Under the pieces are notes generated by a model, which was not told the DNA's origin, made no database searches, and saw nothing but the letters and a program-made list of their open reading frames with translations. Source: Spiractinospora alimapuensis (GTDB lineage: Bacteria > Actinomycetota > Actinomycetes > Streptosporangiales > Streptosporangiaceae). Taken from it: a stretch of 64,000 nt of DNA. This document shows positions 51,378 to 59,160 of this stretch, piece after piece (the first letter of the stretch is position 1; every line of letters begins with the position of its first letter). The stretch lies in contig NZ_CP072467.1 of assembly GCF_018437505.1 (NCBI RefSeq), positions 1,922,001 through 1,986,000 of the forward strand, read 5' to 3'. The translations under genes and the position numbers were made by a program.

Positions 51378-51456
51378 CGTGCACCTTCCAACTGCCGCTC
51401 GTCGGCCCTCTGATCAGGTTCCAGCTTGCCACATGTGCGCGATCACCTAGTTGCCG

Positions 51457-51475
51457 TGATTGTTTATGATTGTTT
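51457..51475. promoter_or_regulatory. 10-bp-spaced direct repeats, probable DeoR operator
   Basis: TGATTGTTT occurs at 51457-51465 and again at 51467-51475, an exact 10-bp period, between the divergent DeoR and SIS genes. Sugar regulators of this family, such as AgaR and GlpR, are known to bind short T-rich direct repeats about one helical turn apart. The surrounding 60 bp are AT-rich. Confidence 0.55.
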
Positions 51476-51540
51476 TTAGCGTATATGTTGCATAGATAGA
51501 CCGTCATGCTCACAATTGGATGCAAGGGGGGATGGGACGG

Positions 51541-52428
51541 ATGACCGAGGCCCACATCGAACGGGAGATCCAGAGCCAGCCGGAGTGCTGGCGTCGTGCG
51601 GCGGACGTCGCGCCGCGACACGCATCGGTCCTGCCGCAGGCGGGCGAGCGTGTGGCTGTCGTCGGTTGCGGGACTTCCTGGTTCATCGCGCAGGCTTACG
51701 CACGGCTGCGCGAAGATGGTGGTCACGGCGAGACGGACGCGTTCGCCGCCTCAGAGATGCCGGAGGGCCGTTCCTACGACCGGATCCTCGCGATCACCCG
51801 GTCCGGCACCACCACTGAGGTTCTCGACCTCCTCAAGCAGGTACGGGGCACCACCCCGACCGTCGCGATCACCGCGGTTCCCGAGTCGCCGATCGCCGAC
51901 GTGGCCGACACGATCGTCTCCCTGGACTTCGCCGACGAGGAGTCCGTGGTCCAGACACGCTTCGCCACCACCGCGCTGATGCTCCTGCGCGCCTCCCTCG
52001 GCGACGACGTCGACACAGCGCTGAGCGACCTGAGCACCGCCCTCACCTCCGACCTCCACCCCCAACTCCTGACCGCGGAACAGATCACGTTCCTCGGTCA
52101 GGGCTGGTCCGTGGGGCTCGCCAACGAGGCGGCCCTGAAGATGCGGGAGGCCGCCCAGGCCTGGACCGAGTCCTACCCCGCGATGGACTACCGCCACGGT
52201 CCCATCAGCGTCACGACCACCGGTCGTGTGGTGTGGATCCTCGGTGCCGCCCCCGACGGCCTCGTCGCTGACGTCGAGCGCACCGGCGGCCACGCCGAGA
52301 CCAGTTCCCTCGACCCTCTCGCCGAACTCGTTCGAGTCCAGCGGCTGGCGCTCGCGACCGCGCGCGCCAAGGGTCTCGACCCGGACCAACCGCGCAACCT
52401 GACTCGTTCCGTGATCCTTGACCACTGA
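51541..52428 (+). CDS. Double SIS-domain sugar isomerase/deaminase (AgaS/GlmS-C-like)
   Basis: 295 residues from ATG 51541, with AAGGGGGG upstream. First SIS unit: GERVAVVGCGTSWFIAQAYARLRE... ILAITRSGTTTEVLDLLKQV; second unit: ITFLGQGWSVGLANEAALKMREAAQAWTESYPAMDYRHGPISVTTTGRVVWILG. The pattern matches AgaS-type ketosamine deaminase/isomerases and the isomerase half of GlmS. The conserved Glu and YRHGP segment are present. In this island it may deaminate an amino-sugar phosphate or isomerise a keto-sugar phosphate before the PfkB kinase. Confidence 0.88.
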   Translation: MTEAHIEREIQSQPECWRRAADVAPRHASVLPQAGERVAVVGCGTSWFIAQAYARLREDGGHGETDAFAASEMPEGRSYDRILAITRSGTTTEVLDLLKQVRGTTPTVAITAVPESPIADVADTIVSLDFADEESVVQTRFATTALMLLRASLGDDVDTALSDLSTALTSDLHPQLLTAEQITFLGQGWSVGLANEAALKMREAAQAWTESYPAMDYRHGPISVTTTGRVVWILGAAPDGLVADVERTGGHAETSSLDPLAELVRVQRLALATARAKGLDPDQPRNLTRSVILDH

Positions 52429-52449
52429 TATGGGAGGAGGGTCGGGATC

Positions 52450-53427
52450 GTGATCCTCACGGTCACTCTGAACGCGGCGCTCGATGTCACCTACGAGATC
52501 GAGCGCCTCGTTCCCAACAGCGCGCACCGCGTCACACAACAGCACGCCCAGGCGGGGGGCAAGGGAGTCAACGTGTCCCGCGTCCTGGCGGCACTCGAAC
52601 AGGACACCTGCGCGACCGGCCTCGTCGGCGGCGCCACGGGACAGGCGATCCGCGAGGAGGTGGTCTCAGGCTTCCCAGAGGCGTTCCTGTCCATCGGCGC
52701 CGAGTCCCGACGCACACACACCATGGTCTCCGGGGCCGACGGCGACGCCACCCTGTTCAACGAGACCGGCCCACGGGTGTCGACGGCGGAGTGGTCGGCG
52801 TTCCGCGACCACTTCACCCGCATGATCGCGACCGTGGACGTGGCGGTCTGCTCCGGCAGCCTACCGCCCGGGGTGCCCGACTCCGCCTACGCGGAACTGG
52901 TCGAGCTCGCCCGGAGCCGCGGCGTGCCCACGGTGATCGACGCCACCGGCGCGGCGCTCACCGCCGCCGCGGCGGCCGGGCCCACCGTGGTCAAACCCAA
53001 CGCCCAGGAACTCGTGGAGACCACGGGGCACCGCGACCCGCTGCTCGGCGCCCGCGCCCTGCGGGACATGGGCGCGCAGTGTGTCGCGGTCTCTCTCGGC
53101 GCCGAGGGGCTCCTCGTGGTGAACGAGGACACGGCCGTGCGGGTCACCCCGCCGGAACGCGTCCGCGGCAACCCCACCGGAGCCGGGGACGCGACCGTGG
53201 CCGCGATCGCCACCGGGCTGGCCGCCGGCCACACCTGGGGCCAGATCGCCAAGGACGCGGTCGCGTTGTCCGCCGCGGCGGTGCACTTTCCGGTCGCCGG
53301 CGGGTTCTCCACGCCCGACTACATCCGATACCAGTCCGCCGTCCGGGTGGAGGACGTCTCCGTCGACTCTCCCTGGCCGACGACAGCGAGTTTGGAGCAT
53401 GAGGATGCCGCTGACGTCCACTCTTGA
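52450..53427 (+). CDS. PfkB-family hexose-phosphate kinase (1-phosphofructokinase/tagatose-6-phosphate kinase)
   Basis: 325 residues, GTG 52450 with GGAGGAGGG upstream. MILTVTLNAALDVTYEIERL, QAGGKGVNVSRVLAALEQ (substrate motif), SGSLPPGVPDSAYAELVELARSRGVPTVIDATG and RGNPTGAGDATVAAIATGL (ATP site with the catalytic Asp in GAGD) are standard LacC/FruK features. It would make a hexose bisphosphate, the substrate of the aldolase encoded next. The C-terminal 25 residues run past the usual end and overlap the aldolase start. Confidence 0.92.
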   Translation: MILTVTLNAALDVTYEIERLVPNSAHRVTQQHAQAGGKGVNVSRVLAALEQDTCATGLVGGATGQAIREEVVSGFPEAFLSIGAESRRTHTMVSGADGDATLFNETGPRVSTAEWSAFRDHFTRMIATVDVAVCSGSLPPGVPDSAYAELVELARSRGVPTVIDATGAALTAAAAAGPTVVKPNAQELVETTGHRDPLLGARALRDMGAQCVAVSLGAEGLLVVNEDTAVRVTPPERVRGNPTGAGDATVAAIATGLAAGHTWGQIAKDAVALSAAAVHFPVAGGFSTPDYIRYQSAVRVEDVSVDSPWPTTASLEHEDAADVHS

Positions 53428-54259
53428 CCTGGTCGCTCCCGCCGCAGCGGCGGGCCATGGTGTCGGGGCCTTCAACGTCGTGCAGTTGGAGCACGCCGAG
53501 GCCCTCGTCGCGGGCGCCGAGCGGGCCGAAACCCCGGTCATCCTGCAGATCAGCGAGAACACCGTGCGCTACCACGGCGCGCTCGCGCCCATAGGCCTCG
53601 CCACCTTGGCCGTGGCCCGGGCCGCGACCGTACCGGTCGCGGTTCACCTGGACCATGCCACCCGCCCTGACCTGGTGGGCGAGGCCGTCGAGCTGGGGTT
53701 CCCGTCCGTGATGTTCGACGCCTCCGCGCTGGAGTACGCGGAGAACGAGGCGGCGACGGCCGACGTGGTGCGGCACTGCCACGCCAACGGGGTCGTCGTC
53801 GAGGCCGAGCTGGGCGAGGTCGGCGGCAAGGACGGTGTTCACGCCCCAGGTGCCCGCACCGACCCCGACGACGCGCGACGGTTCGTCGAACGCACGGGTG
53901 TGGACATGCTGGCGGTCGCGGTGGGAACGTCCCACGCGATGGTGGAACAGACCGCCACACTGGACTTCGCGCTCATCGAACGCCTGCGTGCCGCGGTGAG
54001 CGTGCCGCTGGTGCTCCACGGCTCGTCCGGTGTCTCCGACGACGACCTGGGGCGCGCGGTGCGGGCCGGCATCACCAAGGTCAACATCGCCACCCGTCTG
54101 AACGCGACCTTCACCACGGCCGCCCGGACATGGCTGAGCGACAACCCCAACGGTGTGGACCCACGTCGGTATCTGGGGGCGGCCCGCGACGCGGTCGCCG
54201 GCGAACTGCCGGAGATCCTGCGGACGTTGACCACTCCGGCCGTCGAAGCACCGGCGTAG
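53405..54259 (+). CDS. Class II fructose-/tagatose-bisphosphate aldolase
   Basis: 284 residues from ATG 53405 (GGAG seven nt before), overlapping the kinase end by 23 bp. VGAFNVVQLEHAEALVAGAERAETPVILQISENTVRYHG, zinc ligand VPVAVHLDHATRPDLV, VVVEAELGEVGGKDG, VAVGTSHAM and LVLHGSSGVSDDDLGRAVRAGITKVNIATRLN (phosphate-binding and zinc His) are the class II aldolase motifs, nearest the GatY/KbaY/FbaA group. It splits the bisphosphate into dihydroxyacetone phosphate and an aldehyde phosphate, ending the pathway. Confidence 0.92.
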   Translation: MPLTSTLDLVAPAAAAGHGVGAFNVVQLEHAEALVAGAERAETPVILQISENTVRYHGALAPIGLATLAVARAATVPVAVHLDHATRPDLVGEAVELGFPSVMFDASALEYAENEAATADVVRHCHANGVVVEAELGEVGGKDGVHAPGARTDPDDARRFVERTGVDMLAVAVGTSHAMVEQTATLDFALIERLRAAVSVPLVLHGSSGVSDDDLGRAVRAGITKVNIATRLNATFTTAARTWLSDNPNGVDPRRYLGAARDAVAGELPEILRTLTTPAVEAPA

Positions 54260-55009
54260 TCGCCGAGACGCGAGCGTGGGGCGTGTGGTGGTTCGCGCGC
54301 CGCCAAGCAGCCCACCGGCAGGGACCTGGAGAGCACGGCCCCGGCGCCACACCAGGAAAGCAGGGAGGGGTGCGGGACCACCCAACCAGTGGGACGCGGC
54401 GACCGGAGATGCCTGCGAGCTCCCGGGCCACCGGCGGTCGGGCGACATCGTCCACACCCCGAACGGGGACACCAGCACCTTCCAGCCTCGAACGCACGGG
54501 AGGCGAGCACTCCGCACCAGGGTGCGCGCGACAGGAACGACGAAGCGACGAATCGCACCGAGTGGGAGCCACTCGCAGCGGGCACTTCAGGACACGGTCT
54601 CGGCGCCACGCCAGAAAGGGAACCGGTCCGCCCGCGGTCGAACCGACGGTCCGCGCTCCGCCACCGGGGCACCAGCATCGCTCAGCCTCCGACACTAGGG
54701 ACGCGAACACTCCGCACAGCAGCGGGCATACGACACGATCGGAGCGGACGCCGTGTACGCACCTCGGCCGTCAGGGAACCAACGCTCTCGCCTGAGCGGC
54801 GGTTGCGCGCACACCGGGCGGACGGGCGACCCTGACGTCCGTCGGAACGCTCGCCCCCGGCCGAGGAACGCCGTGCGGGCACTGTAGCTTTCAGCGGGGT
54901 GCGGAGACGGCCGTACCCTCGGCGGGGGCCGCGAGATCGTGGTCACGGGGCGCACACGTCCCGACCCGTACAACCTGGACACGCCACTGCGGACCTGGGG
55001 GAACACACA
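54260..55009. repeat. 750-bp non-coding stretch with degenerate direct repeats
   Basis: No convincing gene lies between the aldolase stop and ptsI. The stretch 54325-54365 (ACCTGGAGAGCACGGCCCC... CGCCACACCAG) is echoed at 54585-54620 (CACTTCAGGACACGGTCTC... CGCCACGCCAG). The stretch 54463-54520 (GGGGACACCAGCACC... GAGCACTCCGCACCAG) is echoed at 54663-54719 (GGGGCACCAGCATCG... GAACACTCCGCACAGC). The ptsI promoter must lie at the right end. Confidence 0.5.
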
Positions 55010-56689
55010 ATGGCAGACCTGATCGGCAAGGGCGTCAGCCCTGGAGTAGCCGTCGGACCGGCACGGCGCATGGCGCGTGACGTGCCCGAACCCGACTCCT
55101 CCGCGACGCACGCCGGGGATGCCGCGGCCGAGACCGCACGCGCCCGCGCCGGGCTGGAGCACGTCGCCACCGATCTCACCCGGCGCGGCGAGAAGGCCGG
55201 TGGCGAGGCCGCGGCCGTGCTCAGCGCCCAGGCCCTGATGGCGCGCGATCCCGCGATCGCCAAGGACGTCGAGAAGCGCGTCAACGCGGGCGCCACCGCG
55301 CAGCGGGCCACCTACGACGCCTTCCTCGCCTACCGCGAGCCGCTGCTGGCGGCCGGCGGCTATCTCGCCGAACGTGTCGTTGACCTGGACGACGTGCGGG
55401 ACCGCGTCGTGGCACACCTGCTCGGGGTGCCAATGCCCGGCATCCCTGAGTCCGGGGAACCTTTCATCCTCGTCGCGGCGGACCTCGCCCCCGCCGACAC
55501 CGCCACCCTGGACCCCGATCGGGTACTCGCCATCGTGACCCGCGAGGGAAGCCCGACCAGCCACACGGCGATCCTCGCACGCACCCTCGGCCTCCCCGCC
55601 GTCGTGGCCTGCCCAGGCACCGACGACATCGTTGACGGAACGCTCGTACTCATCGACGGGACCACCGGCGGCGTCACGCTGGATCCCACCACAGAGCGCG
55701 TGGGGTCCGTGCTCGACGCCGACCGCGTCCGCACCCAAGCTGCGGCCCGAGCGGAGGGCCCCGGAAGGACGGGCGACGGGCACTCGGTCGCGCTGCTCGC
55801 CAACATCGGCGGGCCCGCCGACGCCGAGGCGGCACGGACCGCCGGCGCGGAGGGGGTCGGACTCTTCCGGACCGAGTTCCTGTTCCTCGACCGCTCCGAC
55901 GCCCCGGGGCACGACGAACAGGTGTCGACCTACCGCCAGGTGTTCGCGAGCTTCCCGGGCGCCAAGGTCGTTGTGCGCACCCTCGACGTGGGGGCGGACA
56001 AGCCCCTTCCGTTCCTCCCGCCGCCCGGAGCGGAGCCCAACCCGGCGCTCGGCGTCCGCGGGCTGCGCATGATGCGCGACGTACCGGAGGTGCTGCGTGG
56101 GCAGCTCGCCGCCCTGGTCGAGGCCACGCGGGGAACCACGGTGGAACTCGCGGTCATGGCTCCCATGGTCACCGACCGCGCGGACGCCGAGTGGTTCGTC
56201 GCCCAGTGCCGCGACGTGGGCGTCGAGCAGATCGGCGTCATGGTGGAGGTGCCCGCGCTCGCGCTCAGCGCACGACACGTCGCCCCCACCGTGGACTTCT
56301 TCAGCATCGGCACGAACGACCTCGCCCAGTACACCTGCGCGGCCGACCGGGAGAGCGGACCGCTGCACCACTTCCAGGACGCGTGGCAACCGGCCGTCCT
56401 GGAGCTCATCACCCTGACCGGTACCGCGGCGGCTGCCGCCTCCATCGGCTGCGGTGTGTGCGGCGAGGCCGCCGCCGACCCGGTCCTGGCCTGCGTGCTG
56501 GTGGGCCTCGGCGCGACGTCGCTGTCCATGGCCGCCTCCGCTCTGCCGTTGGTCCGGGCCGCTCTGGCGTCGCACTCCCTGGAGCAGTGCCGCGCCGCGG
56601 CCGAGTCCGCACGCCGTACCGCGAGCCCGGAAGCGGCGCGCGTCGCGGCCCGGGTCCAACTGCCCAACCTGCAGGACCTCGGCCTGTGA
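55010..56689 (+). CDS. ptsI: PTS Enzyme I (phosphoenolpyruvate-protein phosphotransferase)
   Basis: 559 residues from ATG 55010; the frame is open upstream but without coding character. The phosphohistidine is H185 in VTREGSPTSHTAILARTLGLPAVV. The PEP-binding TIM barrel shows GAEGVGLFRTEFLFLDR, RTLDVGADKPLPFL, GVRGLRMM, VMVEVPALAL, FFSIGTNDLAQYTCAADRE and the Cys in CGEAAADP. It starts the phosphate relay EI to HPr to IIA to IIB to sugar. Having EI beside the sugar-specific genes makes the locus self-sufficient. A clean terminator follows. Confidence 0.95.
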   Translation: MADLIGKGVSPGVAVGPARRMARDVPEPDSSATHAGDAAAETARARAGLEHVATDLTRRGEKAGGEAAAVLSAQALMARDPAIAKDVEKRVNAGATAQRATYDAFLAYREPLLAAGGYLAERVVDLDDVRDRVVAHLLGVPMPGIPESGEPFILVAADLAPADTATLDPDRVLAIVTREGSPTSHTAILARTLGLPAVVACPGTDDIVDGTLVLIDGTTGGVTLDPTTERVGSVLDADRVRTQAAARAEGPGRTGDGHSVALLANIGGPADAEAARTAGAEGVGLFRTEFLFLDRSDAPGHDEQVSTYRQVFASFPGAKVVVRTLDVGADKPLPFLPPPGAEPNPALGVRGLRMMRDVPEVLRGQLAALVEATRGTTVELAVMAPMVTDRADAEWFVAQCRDVGVEQIGVMVEVPALALSARHVAPTVDFFSIGTNDLAQYTCAADRESGPLHHFQDAWQPAVLELITLTGTAAAAASIGCGVCGEAAADPVLACVLVGLGATSLSMAASALPLVRAALASHSLEQCRAAAESARRTASPEAARVAARVQLPNLQDLGL

Positions 56690-57058
56690 ACCCGGGGGTC
56701 GGCCCCCTCCCGGCCGTCCCCCGTTGGATGACGGAAGCCCGACCCGCCTCCGAGCTTCCGCCATCCAACCCCCCATTGAATACCACGGTGAGGACGCCCG
56801 GCAGGACCTGGTGAAGGAGGTCGTCCGTGGCCGGAGTCGGAGCCGGCTCGGCCAGGAGCTCCGCCAGTCCGGGGTGTCGTTGTGTGTCCAGGTGTCGGAA
56901 CGTCGCGGGGCCGGGCGTTGGTCCGACGGTCGCGAGCAGCGCCGCGACACCGTTGGTCACGGCGATGGCCTCCATCGCGCGGTGGGGAGCGTCCACGGGA
57001 ATCGCGGTCGCCCGACAGTCCTCGTGACTGAAGGAACCGGCCGCGCGGTCACTCCCGC
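56690..57058. other. 369-bp region without a recognisable gene
   Basis: This gap lies between the ptsI stop and the stop of the convergent monooxygenase gene. It begins with the ptsI terminator. The rest has open frames on both strands (for example a minus-strand frame with VAALLATVGPTPGPATFRHL), but they run into ptsI antisense and resemble no family. I see no RNA gene or repeat. Confidence 0.5.
56723..56769. terminator. Terminator after ptsI
   Basis: GTTGGATGACGGAAGC (56723-56738) pairs with GCTTCCGCCATCCAAC (56754-56769), 16 bp with one A-C mismatch and a 15-nt loop, 34 bp after the ptsI stop. Confidence 0.8.
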
Positions 57059-58243
57059 TCAGTTAGGTGGCGTCCACCGCACGAGTGGGGCCGAGCCCTT
57101 GATCAAGGCGCCGGTAGGGATCAGGCGCATGGCCGTGTTGCGGAGGGACTGACGCGGACCGCCCCCGACGTCTGCCCCCAGCCATTGGTTGATGCGAGCC
57201 TGGCGGGCGAGGGCGCGGCAACGAGGGCGGCGGACGCGGTCGAACTTCGCGAGTGCGTTGCCCAGGCTGTTTCCTCGGACGACCCGCTGCGCGACGAGTG
57301 TCCCCAGGCTCGCTCCGTCCTCCAGGGACGTCGAGGCGCCGGCACCCATGGTGGGAAGGGCGGCGTGGGCCGCATCGCCGACCATGAGGACGCGGCCTTT
57401 GACGTAGTTGGGAAGTCCACCGGGCAGGTGGTAGACGTCGTGGCGCATCAGCTGCTCCGGCTTGGTGTCCTCGATCTGCTCTACGACCTCTGGTGCCCAA
57501 CCGAAGAACCGTGCCCGGGCCGCGGCGACTTCGTCGTCGAAGGTGGCCTTTTCCGGGTGTCGGAAGTATCCGTACCAGTACTGTTCGGATTCGCTGATGG
57601 GCATGGTCCCGAAGTCCGCGTTGGGCCCCAGGTATGCCGAGAGTGCGTCCTCGTAGCCGTTCCGCGGGATGATCGCGCGCCAACTGGTGTGACCGCTGTA
57701 CCGTGGCTTCGCCGCCGGGAAGAGTTCACGCCGTACGACGCTCCACATGCCGTCCGCCGCGATCACGAGGTGGGACTCCACCTGGTGGGCGGTCCCCTCC
57801 TTCTCCCATGTCACCGTGGCCAGGTCACCATCGGGAGCGCCGGGCCGAACTCCGGTGACGGGCGCGCCCGCGATGACCTCAGCGCCGAGTTCAACGGCCT
57901 TCGCGAGCAGCGCGGCGTGGATCCGCTGGCGGTGGACCCCCCACACGTAGAGAGACGGCGGAATGTCATCGCCGGTCGGGCCGCGCAGGAGGCTATGTCC
58001 CTTCAGGTCGCGGTAGCCGACATGGAAGGTCCGGTAGCAGAAGTCATCGATCTCCGCGTCGGAAAACCCGATGGACCGCAGCGCGGTGATGCCGTTTCGG
58101 GGCAGACCGACTCCCGCCCCCTCCTCTCCCGTCTGCTGACGACTCTCCAACACCGTGGTCCGCCAGCCCGCTCGCGTGAGCGTGATCGCCGAGGCGAGTC
58201 CCGCCAGTCCTCCTCCGACGACGGTGGCGTTGAGTTCCCGCAT
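57059..58243 (-). CDS. FAD-dependent aromatic-type monooxygenase (PHBH fold)
   Basis: 394 residues from ATG 58243 (GGGGGAT upstream); the upstream extension crosses the operator. The FAD motif is VVGGGLAGLASAITLTRAGWRTTVLES, the DG motif IAADGMWSVVRRELFP, and the GD motif GRVLMVGDAAHAALPTMGAGASTSLEDG. This is the class A flavoprotein hydroxylase set, nearest to salicylate/3-hydroxybenzoate hydroxylase-like enzymes. It would hydroxylate an aromatic compound with NAD(P)H and oxygen. It is divergent from a TetR gene across a palindrome, so it is probably induced by its substrate. No ring-cleavage gene is adjacent. Confidence 0.9.
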   Translation of the reverse strand: MRELNATVVGGGLAGLASAITLTRAGWRTTVLESRQQTGEEGAGVGLPRNGITALRSIGFSDAEIDDFCYRTFHVGYRDLKGHSLLRGPTGDDIPPSLYVWGVHRQRIHAALLAKAVELGAEVIAGAPVTGVRPGAPDGDLATVTWEKEGTAHQVESHLVIAADGMWSVVRRELFPAAKPRYSGHTSWRAIIPRNGYEDALSAYLGPNADFGTMPISESEQYWYGYFRHPEKATFDDEVAAARARFFGWAPEVVEQIEDTKPEQLMRHDVYHLPGGLPNYVKGRVLMVGDAAHAALPTMGAGASTSLEDGASLGTLVAQRVVRGNSLGNALAKFDRVRRPRCRALARQARINQWLGADVGGGPRQSLRNTAMRLIPTGALIKGSAPLVRWTPPN

Positions 58244-58283
58244 GTCCGATCCCCCATCTCCGGACCTCGCCGTCGAGGACCGG

Positions 58284-58309
58284 CTATTCACTACTGACGT
58301 AGTAAATAG
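58284..58309. promoter_or_regulatory. Palindrome upstream of the monooxygenase, probable TetR operator
   Basis: CTATTCACTAC (58284-58294) and GTAGTAAATAG (58299-58309) form an 11-bp inverted repeat with one mismatch around TGAC. It is 40 bp upstream of the monooxygenase start and 120 bp upstream of the divergent TetR gene. Confidence 0.65.
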
Positions 58310-58429
58310 TATGCGAGGACACGAGAGGGGCCACAGGAGGGTGCGGAAACGCACACACCACTGCTGACCAGCGGTAGAGCGACACGCTACGGGCGGGTGG
58401 GCCGCTCCTCACGGCCTAGACTCAGGGGC

Positions 58430-59056
58430 ATGCCCGCCGCCAATCCGCGTCGCCGGCGTGTCCTCGCGGACGCCGCCATCGCCCTCCTCGCCGAACACGG
58501 CGCCCACGGACTGACCCACCGTTCCGTGGAGAGGCGCGCTGACCAACCGGCGGGAACCGCCTCGAACTACTTCCGGAACCGCGAAGCCCTCCTGGTCGCG
58601 GCGGCGGAACGCGTCCTCGAGCTGCACATGGCCGACGTGGCCGCCGCCACCTCGGCCGGAGGCGCGGGCGCGGCCGGGCCCCGGCCCGAGGACAGGCACG
58701 AGTGGTCGGCCGACGAGCTGGCCGACCTCCTCGCCCACTCGCTGTGGGAGGCCGCGACCACCTACCGCGAGCGCTATCTCGCCGCCGTGGAGCTCCAGCT
58801 CGCGGCCCGCGGCTATCCCGCCCTCGCCGACAGTCTGTCCGCGCTCCTGGGCGATGCGGTGGCCAGCAGCAGACAGCTCCACGTGACGATGGGGACACCG
58901 GTGTCGCCGGAGGCTGTCCGCACGTTGAGCGACATGTACATCGGCGCGTTGTTCACCCTGGTCGCGCAGCCCGTCGAGCAGCTTGACCGCACGGCGGTCC
59001 ACAACCTCGCCACGTCCATGGTGCGTGGAGCCATCCAGCTCGACACCAGCACCTGA
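58430..59056 (+). CDS. TetR family transcriptional regulator
   Basis: 208 residues from ATG 58430. RRRVLADAAIALLAEHGAHGLTHRSVERRADQPAGTASNYFRNREALLVAAAERVLE is the TetR DNA-binding domain; the C-terminal domain matches the small TetR_C group with LLAHSLWEAATTYRERYLAAVELQLAARGYP. A TAGACT -10 at 58417-58422 lies seven nt from the ATG and there is no ribosome site, so the message is probably leaderless. Its likely target is the divergent monooxygenase gene. Confidence 0.88.
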   Translation: MPAANPRRRRVLADAAIALLAEHGAHGLTHRSVERRADQPAGTASNYFRNREALLVAAAERVLELHMADVAAATSAGGAGAAGPRPEDRHEWSADELADLLAHSLWEAATTYRERYLAAVELQLAARGYPALADSLSALLGDAVASSRQLHVTMGTPVSPEAVRTLSDMYIGALFTLVAQPVEQLDRTAVHNLATSMVRGAIQLDTST

Positions 59057-59160
59057 GTTCCCGATCCGGTTACGGTCCACAGCCACCGCATTGCCATATG
59101 TCTGGCTTGCGGGGAATCTGGTAGTCCTCCCGATCCACACTCCTACCCCCCGAGGATCGC

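Noticed and set aside
54260-54710. Cys/Trp repeat protein on the minus strand (CWCP seen twice)
   Set aside because: The two CWCP segments lie in different reading frames, so they reflect DNA repeats, not a protein.
54695-56950. 751-residue open frame on the minus strand opposite ptsI
   Set aside because: It is the antisense shadow of a clear Enzyme I gene; its translation is Arg/Gly/Val-rich low complexity with no family motif.
56409-56996. 195-residue minus-strand frame behind ptsI
   Set aside because: Its first 100 residues look slightly protein-like, but it runs into ptsI antisense and crosses the ptsI terminator; no family seen.
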